A stretch of DNA of 64,000 bases from Symsagittifera roscoffensis (GCF_963678635.1 NC_087065.1:3040001-3104000); one strand, 5' to 3'. Counted from the first letter of the stretch, positions 24,201 to 39,200 are shown. The notes: generated from the sequence alone by a model not told the origin. Made by a program: numbers and translations.

Positions 24201-27200
24201 ATGCCAATTAGTGTGCATCTTATAAATGCTAGATCGTTAAAAAACACAGCGAAGAAATAGAAGCGCTAGTATATAGTCTGGAGTCACCGCCTAATATAGT
24301 AGCTGTCACTGAAACATGGCTAGATAAAGAGGACGATGAAAAAATATATATAAGTTAAGTGGATACAATGTTGTATCCAAGCCCAGGCCAACAAGAGGAG
24401 GAGGAATCTTGTTTCAATCACTAAAAGAAGTTTTGAATTGTTCCATTGATGAAAGCCTTATGCTAGAACTGAAAATAAGAGGAAACAAAGGAAACGAAGA
24501 AATAACAAATTGGAGCTCATTGAAAAACTGGATGAAGTATTGGAGAGCTTGCAATACTTAAATTGTGAAGTCATTGTGTGTGGAGATATTAATATAGATA
24601 TTAAGAAACATAATTCAGCAACAGCTAAATACATCGAGAATCAAATGGATTCAGTCTTTTAAGTTTTTCACCCACAAGGGTTGAAGAAAATTCAGAAACA
24701 TGTTTAGATCATTTTATTACAAATGTTAGTGATTCAATTGTGAGTGTGTTAACTCATCAAAATTTTGCAGATCATTATCCGGTTATAATTAAATTCAATA
24801 AAGACAGTTCAGATAATGATAATGCAGCAATCCTAGTAAGAGATACGTCTTTTCTAAAGAGTGCAGAAAAGGTTCAAAATTTCAACTTCGTATTACTGCA
24901 TGAAATGAACAATTTATCATTGAACGAAAATGAAAATGTAAATAAAACTTTTTCAAGGTTTCACAAAACGCTTATTAAAGTTTTGGACCAATTTGCCCCA
25001 ATGATCAAAAAAGTTAATAAAACCACGAAGTGTCCTGCGTGGATATCAAATATAATTAAAAACCTCATCACTAAAAGAAATAAGCAGCATCATTTATTGG
25101 TGCAAAGTAAATATAATCACTTGATCAAGCTGCGGTATAAGGAATTAAATGACAGAGTTAGATCAGAAATCAGAAGCTCTAAGAAAAATTTTTATATGAA
25201 GAAATTTCAAACATGTATTGGTGACTCCAGACAAATATATACGTTTTTAAATATGTTAAAAGGATCGAATAGAAGTAATAGAGATGTCAGTGATATTATT
25301 AGTGAAAGCGGCGATAGGCATACAGATCCACAGACAATTGCAAACGACTTCAACAACTTTTTTGGACAAATTGCAGATAAATTGGTGAAACAGTTATCAA
25401 CTCCTGAATTAGAAATTAGAATTAAGGAGCCAATTGTATCAATATACCTAAAACCAGTTAATGAAAAAGAAATTGCCTCAATTCTATCCGATTTAAAATC
25501 AAAAGCCTCCGTAGGGCTAGATGATGTTAGTAATAATATTCTGAAAGCATGTGCGTGTGCAATTATACCGAGCTTAACAATACTGATCAATGCTTCCATT
25601 AAGCAAGCAATCTTTCCCACCGAGTTATCCCAAGCAAAAATACTGCCATTTCACAAGGATGGATCCAAATTAGATTTAAACAATTATAGGCCAATTGCTT
25701 GGCTTTTGACGTTAGGTAGAACTTTCGAACGTGTGATGTTCAACCGAATATATAATTATTTAGAGCAATTTAACTTCATATACTGTAAACAGTTTGGATA
25801 CAGAATCAAACACAACACCATTGATGCCATCGCCGAGGTTACCGAAAAATTGCGCCTTTCAAATAAGAAATTCATTCCATCAATAATCCTTGATTTAAAG
25901 AAGGCCTTTGATACCCTAAATCATGATATCTTAATTAAAAAATTGCCATATTATGGTCTTGTAGGTAAATGTCTACAATGGATAGTGAGCTATTTGTCAA
26001 ATCGTAAACAATGTGTAGAGATATCTGGTGTGCGATAAAATTTTCGAACAATGAACAGCGGTGTACCACAAGGATCCATTTTAGGTCCACTTCTCTTTCT
26101 TTTATATGTCAATGATCTACCAAACGTTGTCAAGAACTCGGAAGTATACTTGTTTGCCGATGATACCACTTTAGTAGCAATAGATCGATCACTCGAAAAA
26201 CTGAGTGATGACTTTAATGCAGTTGCGAAATGGCTTGCCGCTAATAGGCTCTCACTTAACATGAAAAAAACAGTTCAAATAAATTTCAGTAGGAAAAGCG
26301 CTTCTAATGAAACAATATTATATGATGGCAAAAACTTATCTTCAGAAACATATTGGAAATACTTAGGTATTAACATTGATTTCAAACTAGGATTTTCTAA
26401 TCATACTGATTTTGTCAGAAAAAAATTACGAAAACAATGTGGAGTAATTGCTAAAACAAGGCATTACGTGCCGAGCTCTGTTATGTTTAGGTATTATGAA
26501 TCAAACATTAGGTCTATCATTCAGTATGGAATTTTAGTGTACGGTTGCACAAGCTACAATGCATTACTTCCGCTTTCTGAATTACAGAAAAAAATTATCC
26601 GACTCATTTCTTTTCGAAACAATTGCGAAAGCGTGTCAGATATATTTGTAAAGCACAAAATACTTACAGTTCATGAATTGTATATTTATGAGTGTTTCAA
26701 GTTTCTATTAAGATCACTATCGAACCTGCATTCAGAAAATTATCTCAACTCGCTTTTTACTTTTGATAATTCTATTAAAAGAACCAGACGATCGGAAAAG
26801 AATTTACTGAAAATATGTAAGCCAAAATCCCAAATAGAAAACCACTTAACTAAACGGGGAACCAAACTTTTTAATATTTTTCAGGAAAACGGAATTATGC
26901 CAATTAATTCGCAGTCTCTAAATGCAAGCCAGGTGCTTACGGTAGCTCACAAATTAAAGTATTTATCCACTTTAGGAAATAATGAGTTAACAAATTTTAT
27001 TTTCGATAAATAATCACAGAATGTCTAATCAATAGTACCATATTTTTATCCCTTTGGTCAACCTGTATCAGACTTCAATTATGGGCTGCGAATCCATGCT
27101 GAAAATATGAAGCTCCAAATCCTTGTAGTTTTCGAGATAATCGCATTTTTTGAAAAAAATGAAGTTTCCAAAATTACTTAGGAAAAAAAAATTCAAATTT

Positions 27201-30200
27201 TTATTACGATCCTTAGTTTTAACTGATGCTCACTAAGCTAAGCTGCAATCATGATCCGGATCCTCTAAATAAATTCTCGAAAAAAAGATGTTTTCGAAAG
27301 GAGTGGAAAAAAAAACAAATTGAAAAAATTTTCATTTTTATTATTTAAATACTTTTTATTTATAGTTATTATACTTTTCGTGTCTTACTATTACCAGGCT
27401 AGACGTCAAGCGGGCAATTATTATGCCCTTGGTCTATCCTCTTCAGATATGTTATACAAAATGTCAGATAAATTCAATGATGACTATTAAATATGTGTTT
27501 CTTCATTTTCTGTATTTTTGCATTTAATTGTCTGAAGAAATAAATTCTTCTTCTTAAACAGAAATTTTTTTTTTTCAGAATTAATACATGCTTGGGAGGG
27601 CATTCTACGGTAAGTCACTTAGGGGGGGGGGGGGGGTGGTACGGTTGATCCCAAAAAAATGCACACCCTGAACAAAAACTGCACACCCTGAAGATTAACG
27701 GAGAGCATGAAATAAGATCAATCATTTATCAACCTTGAGATGTTTGGACACGACCACGCCCTGTGGCTTGACTGTGGACCCACTGGGCCATACAATCTGT
27801 TCCCCCGCCGGGTCCACTCCCAGCCCCTCGTTCGCACTCCAGCTGGCCACTGGGACTAGGAAGGGGGGAGTGGCTCGCATGTTCAGTATCTCGTACTCGG
27901 AGTTCAGTCTGTCCCCACTCTCCAAGTTGAAGGCCAAGTCGCCCGTCTCGGCCGGGTTCTGCTTGAACTTCTTCAATTCACTATAAACAAAAGAGAAAGT
28001 TTAAGACTAGAAACGCGCCGATGTGGGGATAATTCCAAAGGTTGCCTTTTAATACTAATTTAGTCCAAATTGTCTTAAAAAACCCCCGACAAAAAATGCC
28101 GGCGCATGTAACTGCTTGAGAATATTTATCTATGAGATGGAAGACAATTTCAGGATGTGTTTGAGTCTGCGTCAAATATAGTCAACAGATGGCTCGAAAA
28201 GCGTGCAAAATCTGTAGTAAATTAAAAAATATGTGAAAAAAAAAAACGAATTGGAAATTTTTCGAAAAAAAATATATACAGCGGTGAAGCGGAGCTTCAC
28301 AAGAATTGCGGTTGAAATACAGAGTTGAAGCGGAGGTAAACTATATAAAAAACTCGCTCTTGATTCTACGCATTATAAGTTGACTAAGCCGATACTCATA
28401 GAACTCAGCCCATTTAACCGAAAAAAAATCAATCAGAGTTGGTTTATTTACACACAATAGAACAACTATCAATAATAATATAAATTTTTTGAATCAAAGA
28501 TAAAAAAAAACTAGCATTGGAAAAAACCTGCTTGTAAAGATTGACACAATATTAATTGCGTTTGGAAAAAAAAGGAAAGATCAAATACAAAAAGACAATT
28601 TTGCAAGTAATAAATTGGAAAGCATAAAGCCAAATTTTGTATAAATAATGCATTTCAAAAAAATTGCGAGATAAATTGAGTTTGAAAATTTCTGAAATCG
28701 ATATTTTTATCATTGTACTGCTGTTTGAAACAAATAACTTTTTCGGTTCATTTGATGAATTAAAAATTCATCAACTGTGTTAACTTTTTACTAATCAGAT
28801 GATAAAGCAAATATGACATTATACTGCTAAACAGCAGCCTATCGTTCAAAGTGCCACCATAAGTAGCACTTTTATTTGCGACTTAGTTTGGAAAAAAGAA
28901 AGTTCGTACTAATACACTCGCTTCGGAAGTGTAAATACTAATTACTACCAAAAATGATCTAAGAGGTAGTTGTATTTGAGTTTTGAAGAATTTGAGCATG
29001 TCAGCTTGTACGTTTTGCACATGAAAGCAACTGCATGAACAGCAGGTACTTCTTATAGAATGCGAAAGAAAAGTTGTTTACGGGAGACAAAAAGACAAAG
29101 ATAGTCCAGTTCCCGATTACATGCCACTTTGTCTCGCAAGGTGAATCACGTAAAAGCTCTTGGAACTGCAAAAATTGCTTATAAGCGGCACTTTTCTCAT
29201 AAATGTATCCCCATTAGAGTAAACTGTATTAATAGGATTTTTATTCTGCAGAACTTCAGAAAAACAAACCGAATTAATCAAAATTAAACCGCGAAACATC
29301 TATTTTAAGCGTGAACACACTTTAAAAAAAAACGGAAAAACATCATTCCGTCCTGAAAAAGTTAGATCAATTCGTTCTTTTACCTAAAAAAAACTGCTGT
29401 TATAACTTTGACTAAGACCTAAGCACAAATTCAATACTTTTTCTAGGTTGATTTTACACAGATGAAGCGGAGTTTCGAACCAATTGCGATACAACATTAA
29501 ATAGCATGGCAGCCGAAAGAAAAGAAGAGAAGCACTGGAGTCGAAAAAAAACAGCTTCAATCTTGAAAATTATTTGCTAAAAATTTGTTTGTTGAGAAAT
29601 GTCGAATAACCAAAATTTATCAAGCGTTAACGCAGCAGACATTACTCGGATAGACACTCTTTGAGTAAAAAAAATTGCAACAAAAAATTAGAGCAAGAAA
29701 AGTTTTTACGACCTCCCAATGGGCAAACGTATTTTAGGCGCTTCAAGCGACGTAACATCAGGAAACTAGACCATTATAACATTAACCGAAGAAACCTTCA
29801 ATGCGAAAACAATTTACAAAATCTTAGAATCCAAGTAATTTTCTGCTTCATCAAAATCCATCTTTGAGACAATCAGTTCTCTCCTTATTTTTGTCAGTTT
29901 AGTTTCCGTAGCTTTTAACATTTAAAAATCATTCGTAATTGTGGCAGGTATCGTAATGGTGTTCGCTATCGTATTTTAAAATCGTAGAAAATTTTAATTG
30001 CCATCACAGGATAGTCTCAAAATTTTATTTTATCATGCAGAAAATTTCAATTGATATTTCAGTTGGAGTTACCTGGAGCCAAAATTCTTGGCGAGAAACA
30101 TCCACATGAGCAAGCAAATTTATTCAAGTGTCATATAAAAATCCAGAGATCATACTTAAAGTTGAAGAATCGCTGTCAACTGGAAGAACAGAACTCGAAA

Positions 30201-33200
30201 ACTACATTTAGCTCATAAGTAGCACAATTAGCTCAATGTGAAACCTCGCTTTTAACTTACCCGAGGTACTTGTGTCCATCAGCCCAATGTGCCCCCTCTC
30301 CCCCGCACTCCTTGGGGGTGGGGGCCGGATTGCCCCCCTCCTTCGCCAACTTCAGCAATTCCTCGTCTGTCAAAGGGGTCCGTGTACCTGGTTAAAATGA
30401 CAAACAGTCATCCGGCAATTCCAGGTTTAAGTCCAACAAAAACGACTTTGTCTGGAATGTGGGGAGATAATAGAAAGCACCTGGACTTAGACAGACCGGA
30501 TAACTTTCGATAGACCCTCTGCGAATTGCAGAAACCACAATTATCGTTCTTAATGCACTCAAGGAAACCCAAAGCGAAGGAATGCATGTTTTTGATGTTC
30601 TACTTTAATTTCGCCGTAAAGCTCTTTTAACAAACTTTCGATAACCTTTCACAATTAGTGGTTGTCTTGATTTACAAAAAAAAAAACTAATTGAAAATGA
30701 AACCCAGCATATAAAAACACGTACAGAATTTATTATTGCTCTGCAATTAACTGACCAGTAAGACATTTTCACTGAAAATTGACAAAACCGAGAAGCTCTT
30801 TAAATTCTGTCATAGACGCTTTTTAGAAGTATTCTGTCTTCAGAAGTCTTCTGTCATGGACGTTTTTTTAATAACAAATCAACTCAATTGATTAATCTGA
30901 TTTCACAAGCAATTGTATTCCGCTGGGAATTCCAAAAACTATAAATTCAGTTGCAAATTAGATATAAGAGAGCGCAAGTTTTTACATAAAACCCAGCATA
31001 AAAAAAACCCAGCATTATCATTCAGTTGAACTTAAACAGAGACTTTCATCCTAAGTTGCATTAAAAGACTCCCACTATTTTGTTGGCTTAATTCAATAAT
31101 TTCTTCCAGAAGCAAAAACAATTGCCCCATATAATGAACTAATCCAACGGTCAAGTATATGCAAATATTGTCAGCCCTGTTGAAAATAAGCAAACAACGA
31201 AGCAAACAACGAAAATCTCTTTTGACTATTTTTCCAAAAGGCGTGGAGGAAACTATTTTCATGCATGCACGACCGGATACTCAAACATTCTCACGTATAT
31301 CAATTCCCGAACAATTGACTGAATTTATTGCCTATTTTTCGAATTTTTGAATACTGAGCGCTGATTGGTTGACAAACCTTTTGCGCATTCGGTCCTGCGC
31401 ATGAAGGATTCCCACGAAAGGATGAATAAAGATTTATCTTTTATCTCATCTTACTGGTGAAGTCGTAGTCGAAGTCGACAGATCCGTCTGGGTTCACCTC
31501 TGGCTGGTTCTGAGTCATCGTGCGCAGTTTTTGAGCCTGTGTTTTCTTGATCATCGACTGGTAAGAGTACTTTGCAGCCCTGATAGCATCCATTAGATGT
31601 GCTTCCGTGTCTTCTGCGTGTTTTAGCCGAGGGATCAAGGCACCTGAAACATCATTTCAGAACTGTCAGCTGTTTTTAAAAAATCGTTCAAGACAATTCG
31701 TCCGAATGGAATTCAAAATATTCAAATTCGTCCGAAAAATATTCGTCCGAATGGAATTCAATGGAATTCCATAAAATCAGTCAGAAAGCCAGTAAAGATC
31801 GGACCAGTTCCTCTTGGCACTGAAACTAATTGAAGTTTTCTAGGATTTCGAATATTAACTGTACAGATTTTAAAATAATATTACTTTCGATGACCTCTAG
31901 TGTTAGTGATGACTACAGCTGGTTCCTACCCTACGATAGCAGAATTCACGCAAAATTAACATTGGGAAACTTAATAATATACATATATACAGAAAAATCA
32001 TAATATAACAATAAGCCGAAAACTTTGAAGCCGACACCCAATAGGTGAAAATACACAAAAAATTATTGGGAGAAAACTCATTGTATCCTTGAAAACACAG
32101 CATACACACACTGCCACATTTGAAACTTGAAAATTTTCATTTTCTGGCATTCAGCTAGAAAAGTTGTGGACGGGAAAGTCTAGTAGCCAATTAAAAAACT
32201 CTTGCTAAAAGCCAGGGAAAACACAAACTGAAGGTTGGAAAAGTATAAATGAACAAGAAAACCGAAAATACATATACACCAAACTACAGCAATTTTTTTA
32301 TTTCAAAAAAAAATTATCATTGACACTTTTTTTGATAGAATTAAGCCAATTCAAGAAAAATTTTATTAATGGATAAATTTGTTTTCCGCAGGAAAATCTA
32401 ATATTAAAATACAAAGCCGTCTCAAAGCCTCTTTAATAATTGGAGAACGCAATTTACCTATCTTTTAAAAGATGAATTTGATTTGAGCTATGAAAGTGCA
32501 TATAAACCTGAGTGCATTCATAAAATTATTAATTCTTATGAATGCTTTTCTGTAACTGTGAGCATTTTAAACTTTACCTGAAAAAATCAAGACCTATACA
32601 ATTGAAAATAACTTCATTCTCTTACACTTAAAAATGTGGTATACCAGTACTCCGATGCATCATTATAGTGTGAACGGCTCGATTCGGTCAGTGAGCCATT
32701 TTTATTAATATGACATTGAATTCGATCATCAAAAAATCCTAATATGAATTCTTGCAAAAAGAGGATTCGAAAAAAAACAATGATTCTTTCCAATGAGATG
32801 ACTACTTACAGCGTATTCATTGGTGCAGCTTAACTTTTTGTAACCTAATTCGTTTTACTAATTTGGCGAAGTAGCGAAAACCGATGAACCAAACGAAATC
32901 TGAAAACTAGAAGACCCTTGAATATATGCAAAGTTAGTTTAACCGACGATAAGCAGCCAAACAATCGAACAATATTAGTTATAAACTCAATCAGTTTCTT
33001 GGTTGTGAAAACTTGACGACATTGCGCGTTTTCATGACATCCCTGAAATATTCGCCAATGCAATAACAAATGCATCGCTTTGAACATTTTACTTGCTAAC
33101 TCGAAAATCTTAAGCTAATCTGACTTAATGAGACTCCTAGATTCCTTTTATTTATTTATTTATCTTTAAAAAACAGCCTGTTGTATCTTGGAAATCAAAC

Positions 33201-36200
33201 GAACGATATCTTAATATATCTTCGACTTTCCTTTTTATTCTTTCCTTTACTATATTTGTAGATATTGCTGGAGACGACGCCACGTGACATACATCATATC
33301 TCAAATCGCCTTCAATCGACATTCTCTTGTTTTTGAAGTTGCAGTCACCGGTTTTGAAGCACCTTTCGAAACAATTCCTGTCAAAGGAAATTCAAAGATG
33401 GTTTTATCGTGTAAGTCTTAGCAGACAAAACCGTCTATTTTTGCTACACACGACCAAAATTGTAAAATGCTGTTGCAAAACTATTAATTACCTCGGATAA
33501 CAGAAAAAAAAGGACAGAGTTTCACACGCTTTGCACCATCTGCGATACCACATAAAAAGAGCATTATAAGCTAGCGGACAGGAAAAGAGATCAACTAAGT
33601 CCAAAAAATTGAATTATTTCGTAAAAACCACAACTAAAAAGACTTCAAAATGATATCGGGAATGTTGGTTTATTTGTGGAATATACGTCCAGGAACACAA
33701 TCAACGGCATTTAATTAAAATTGATAAACAATAATCGAGCGGCAACTGAGACAAAAAACGTTGGGTAAATGACCGTAGAGCCGAAACAAAAATGTTGTCA
33801 TGAAAAACTTTGAACTATAAACTGTATTCGAAGACTTTTAGCAATTTGTTCGATTTGGAGGGAACCAAAAAATCCATTTCCCTTGAAGCTATCCAAAACT
33901 CGGTCGATGAGCCGATAGAATATAAGCCGGAATTATTCGGGTCGAATCAATTTTTTTTAGAAATAGAACGAAGTCAAGGCAAGTCTAGTACTAAATTACA
34001 AATAACAGCAACAAATCAAAACATTAAAATGAACAACAAAGAAAATTTCTTAGAGCAAAAAATTCTAATATGTGGCAACTAAGCCGACAAAACAAAAGCA
34101 GACAAATAATAGGCTATGACATTTTTTTGAACCGGAATATTTCCCGTTAGGAAAAACAAGCCCTAGTCAGATTCGAACCCACGACCTTCGCCGTTCTAGG
34201 CGCATACGTTCCCTCCAATTGAATGGGAAAAAAATTCTGACTCGATTTTTTTGAAAAAATTTCAAACTTCGATAATCCAAGAAAAAATATATGGCCTTAA
34301 TGCTCTAGGAAGTTCTAGAACAACTTATACCAATGGCAATTTTTTGATAAAATGAACCCAATTTGAGAAAACTGGATCAATGGGAATAAATTTTATTTCG
34401 CTGGGAAATCTCATAATTGCATTCCATTTTCGAAGTAAGAAGTCAATCACGGTTTTCGTGGCCTTTTAATTTTTGCTGTACAATAATGGTGTTTGCCTTA
34501 TTTTATACAAAAAAAAATGAAGTGAAATTGAAAAAAAAATGAAAAAAGTCATACGGCAAAAAAGTCATTTAGAGCCTGAACAAATTTACTCCTAATACTT
34601 CTAATAAATCGACTCTTAATAATATTTCCGAATTTAAAATAACAAGCAACGCCATATGAATTTCGTCTCATTTACTTTCATGCTTTTTTTGACAAATCAA
34701 TAGAACTGTAGTAGCATAGCATGGATGGATGGGCTTTTTCAATCTGTTGATAAGCTTCAAATAAAATAGTATCGGCAGAAGTGCCATTAACTGATCAATT
34801 TTACAATATAAAAATTGCTTTGATACCAGAGTGACAATTGAAAAATTTTACCATTTTCAAAGTTGCATTTCTAAAATAACGAGCCTTTAGGCAGTTGGAC
34901 CAACAACAGTTGTTGTTTCTTTCTCACTTCAAAACCAAACTTGATAACAACTTCCCTGCAATCTGGTATGAGGTTTTGTTGAACGAATCAAAAATAAAAT
35001 ACTTGAGCTTAGACTATTCGTCGCAGCTACTAAAACAGAATTAATCATTGTATGAAATTAAAAAAACTAAAAATTTTGTTTTATGACATTTCAATGATTT
35101 TTGGATGACGCTTAAACTTGATAATAAATCGGATGCATTGGTTGGGTTCACAAAACTAAATTATAAAATATAGATTGAGCCTTGTCATATTCATAACTGC
35201 TCCTTCCTGCCTCGGAAACTGTTCCTTGTTCGTAGAAGTTACAGTAAACTTTTCAAAGGTAAAATTTCTCTGCGAAAGAAAAGACTAGACTGACTAAAAA
35301 TGTGGAAATCACCAGGGAAAATGAGCCTGAAATTGATTGAGGGAAATTGTAGACTGAAAGAGATGCCTGCAGAAGAAAAGGAAATCAATTCCGGACGGGA
35401 ATATTAAATTAAATTGTCTGACTTTTCATAAAAGTAAGCAAAGAGTATGACAGGCGGCTATTAAATTCATTCAAACAAACAACCATGGCACAAAACAACA
35501 TCCGTTCAGCGACAACTCGTAACAGGCAAAAATTCGTAACAAGAGAAAATTTTTAACAAGGCATAGGAATAGTGCACAAGTTCACCGCTTCAGCTACTGC
35601 AACTAATCGTCACCTTCTCTCGAATATTGTCGAGTTTACCGCAGAATAAACTTAAGCATTTAAGCAATTAAAACCAAATGACCTTTGTCTAACCCCCAAC
35701 ACAGACCGAGGCCAGTCTTTGAGGTTATTTTTATCAAGTTATTTTTCCAGTTATTTATTGAGCCAGTAGCGGATTTCGGTGGGGGGGGGGGGTCTCTTTT
35801 TTCTCAGGGATTCGACCCCCTGTCGACCCAAAGGGTCCCCCTTTGTACTATTTTGAGATATCCATTTTTGGCTGACTGACCTTAAATTTTTCTAAATATA
35901 TACTAACTTTGAGGGGGAGCGCGCGCCAAAAAATCGCGTTCATTTTCTTACTTCGAAAATGAATAAATTGCGCATCTTAAACTAGCAAACAATTGAAAAA
36001 AAGCAGATCTGTAAAAAGAATTAAGTATCAAACTAACAAAATGTTGCTACAAGTCAGCGTCACGTCCCCTTGAAAATTTGCAAACACTAGCTACCAACAA
36101 ACCAGTTACAGGTGAAAAAATTGCCAATGCTATGCAGCAAAAATTCTCCCAAACATTTACATGCTAGTGTAAATAACGTGAATTATCGTTAGGCCAATTA

Positions 36201-39200
36201 CTTGATTATGCATCTATCCTTATAAAAAAAATTCTATCAAAATTAAAAGACCTCGGACTATTCTAGTATTACGAAAACGAGAACAACAAGACTGTAGTGC
36301 AAGTATTCAAATTAAATTGCACATTTTGTTTGAAGTTTTCTCTTCTAGCCATAATGTTAGTTTTCCTGATGGTATTTCAGCAAGAGCTACTGTAGTCGTC
36401 GCAATGACCTTGTGCCATCTTCTCGATACGGTTAATTTTTATTGAGTAAATTGTTTAATTTGTATTGAAGCATTTTGAAACTACAATATAGGTATTTTCT
36501 GTTTCCATCAAATGAGCGATGCGCATTTTTATTTCTTCAAAAATGAAATTTCACAGATTTTTTTATTTAAGGAAGTCAGTTAGATTTTAATGATAAAATA
36601 AATTTAATCCCCCTCCCCGGGTATGAAGAAGCACCTGATACCTGGGGGCACTTGTTGGAGTCGGTTGGAAGCCGAGCTCATGTCGGAGATGATCAAGTCG
36701 TTGAATATCCACACGAAGGAGGAACTGATGTTGGTCCTCTGAGCCTCCTGTGCAATAGAGAGACAGTCCTCCTTGCTGGCATAGATGAGGGCCACTCTGG
36801 TTGGCGATCTGACCAAGTGCGACAGATGGAACTTAATCAGCATCTTGTTTCCTGGCTGCAAAAACAATCCATTTTTTTACTCACGAGGTCAAGAATTCAT
36901 TTCAAACATTTTAACTATCAAACAAAAAAACGGTTGACTTCAAAAAAGCAAACTACTTTCAAACTGCTTTCATTAAAAAAAGCCAACTACTTTCAAATTG
37001 CTTTCATTAAAAATTTGAGTTTCTTATAACTTGAAACTTTGTCTCGTTTCCTCTTATCAAAAATTAGTCACGAAAATTCGCCGAAACTGCTCAAAATTTT
37101 GGTACATAAAGTGTTTTTAATTTCCAGGAGAAATCGGACGGTTTTTAAAGTCTCGCTGAAGAATCCAAAATCCGCTCCTGTTCGAAAACTCCAGTGAATG
37201 GCGACACTGTTGCCCTATTCACTTTGTCATATTTACATCATTATTTGGAAAAAGTGGAGTTTCTTCTAGTAACTGTCTGTATACTTTGAGTTTACCTCGA
37301 ATGGGAAGTAGGGGTCGACTTTGATGTTGCGTCTCTGAGTGGCCGGCCACATATTGGAGATGAAGTTCCGTCCGTCTACGTCATTCGTGGCCAGCACTGC
37401 TATCCTACTCCATCCAAAGTGGGACACTATGTCCAGCATCACCAGAGCCTGTTCCGAGTAGGCCGGCACAGTGCGCATGAACATCGAGTGGATCGACTGG
37501 AACAGAGCGATTATCATTTAAAAAGGACAGCCAGTTGCTGTGCAAGTGGCACAGATTGTTCCAACCACGCAAAATTTTACACAGAGGTGAAGCTTGAGCT
37601 TCGCACCAATTGCCATACAAAATTCATTACTCTTAAAAAGAAAGCTGCTAAGTCGAAAAAAAATAGAAAATGTCGAAAAACTAAATCTATCAAAACGAGT
37701 AAGGTTAGCTTCGAAACAAAAATATGCCCAGAAAATAAATTGTGAAAAAAAACATCGGAAGAAAATTGATCAAGCGTTTACAAGCCAAAAACCGGTAACA
37801 AAACCGAAAAACAGAAACCCTTGAATTCATGAAAAGCTAACAAGTTCCCATCGCGCTCAAAACACAGACACATACAAAGCTTTCTTTGTTCCTCAAATGA
37901 AACAGTATAAGGCCACTAAGCCGAATATAAATAAGCCGAAACCTATTGAGCCAAAAAGAAAAAATTTAAAGACTAAAAAAAGTTATTAAATTCCTCTCAA
38001 CCTCAAAACACATACAAACGCACAGATAAACATTTTTTTTCGCTCGTCAAAAGACGGAATATGAGGCCATTAAACCAATTTATTATAGTCCGAAACCTAT
38101 AAAGATATGAAGTCAAGGTTAGTAAAATAACAAACGCAGATTAATCAAAACACTGAAAAAAAACAGTTCCTGTCAGATTCGAACCCAGGACCTTTGCCCT
38201 CCCATACTTATTCGCTAACTCCAGACCAAGTGTGCCCGAGACACAAAAATTGAATACATTATGAACTAAACCTAAATTTACCATTTCTAATTTTGTGCAT
38301 TCTGTGAAAACAAAGTTATTTACGGGGGAAAAGTCCAGTACCCGATTGCAATACCCTTGCTCATTGCAAGGGGTAATAACAAAAACTAATACGAGAAAGC
38401 CTATAAAAATTATTTAGGACTTTAATAAGTTAGTTATCTAATTTTTGTTAACCAGAAGACACGCAAAACATCGTTAAATCTTGAGAAGAATTAGCTTGAA
38501 AGCTCAGTCCAAAACTTCCAGTCTGAAAAACGAAAAAATGGGGACGCTTTTTGGTTAGTAAAGTTGTCTAGTACAGCGGTAGCGAAAGAATGGTTCTCAC
38601 TTTTTAATTTTTCAGACCGGAAATTTCGGACTGAATTTCCAAATTAATTCTTCTAACAAAACAAAACTTCAGCAACTTTCTTGAAACTCAATTACCTGTA
38701 CGAGTACATAAAAACTTCAAAAAGATCCTGAATTTGATTGAAATTGTTTAATTTGTAAAAAAAAATCCGTGCCGTGAAGGCGACAAATTTAAGCACACAA
38801 TAGATTTTTCAACAATACTTTATTTCATGCTCCGACCAGATTCAAACACAGGACCTCCGTAATGTATCTGACCTCTGACCAGGTTAAGAGTAGAGCATCA
38901 GAAGCAACATTCAAACTGATTCTGAACCTAAGCTAACAAATATTTTGTGATTCTTTTAAACAAGTGATTGCTCTAGAAAAACTTATTGTTCCGACTAGGT
39001 AAAGCTGGATAACGGCAAGCGTACAGGGTAATGAATTTTCTTCAAGTTCGCAAATTTTTCCACGCTCTTTAATGTTGTACTTTATTTTATCATACTACTA
39101 CTATGCAGAATAATGGAAGAAAACCAAAAGATCTCAGGAACAAAACTAATATATATCTATCGACAACAGGCAAACATACAGCTCATTGTCATTGATTTTT

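Larger units (their letters stand above)
22696..27560 (+). mobile_element. Non-LTR retrotransposon (LINE), CR1/L2/Jockey-like, lightly damaged
   Basis: Order: duplicated 5' leader/ORF1 start (22696-23213), ORF1 (23299-24161), endonuclease (about 24200-24770), reverse transcriptase (to 27013), and a 3' UTR ending AATAAATTCTTCTTCTT near 27558. The end in short TTC-type repeats rather than poly-A is typical of CR1/L2-like LINEs. Lesions are few: TAA stops in ORF1 and the RT, and frameshifts in the endonuclease. It is antisense to Grin1. Confidence 0.85.
19955..27733 (-). other. Grin1 intron 7 (7.8 kb) with LTR and LINE insertions
   Basis: 19955-21060 has no recognisable content. Then come the LTR-gag fragment and gap (21105-22006), the unique stretch 22007-22430, and the LINE (22696-27560), flanked by an inverted C-tract repeat. 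Both elements are antisense to the receptor gene. Confidence 0.75.
31644..36641 (-). other. Grin1 intron 4 (5.0 kb)
   Basis: Contains ATTCGTCCGAATGGAATTC short repeats (31697-31760), TATA-repeat copies (about 32210-32650 and 34225-34600), a tRNA-like SINE head (34160-34230) and a truncated hAT-like MITE (35766-35940). The rest (32650-34150, 34600-35760, 35940-36641) has nothing recognisable. Confidence 0.65.

Noticed and set aside
23274-26038. Recoding of TAA as a sense codon, suggested by four TAA stops in otherwise clean LINE frames
   Set aside because: The endonuclease region has frameshifts as well, so ordinary decay explains the stops.
33810-34082. A 90-codon plus-strand frame
   Set aside because: Low-complexity Asn/Lys/Gln-rich, in an AT-rich intron, with no motif and no splice-site logic.
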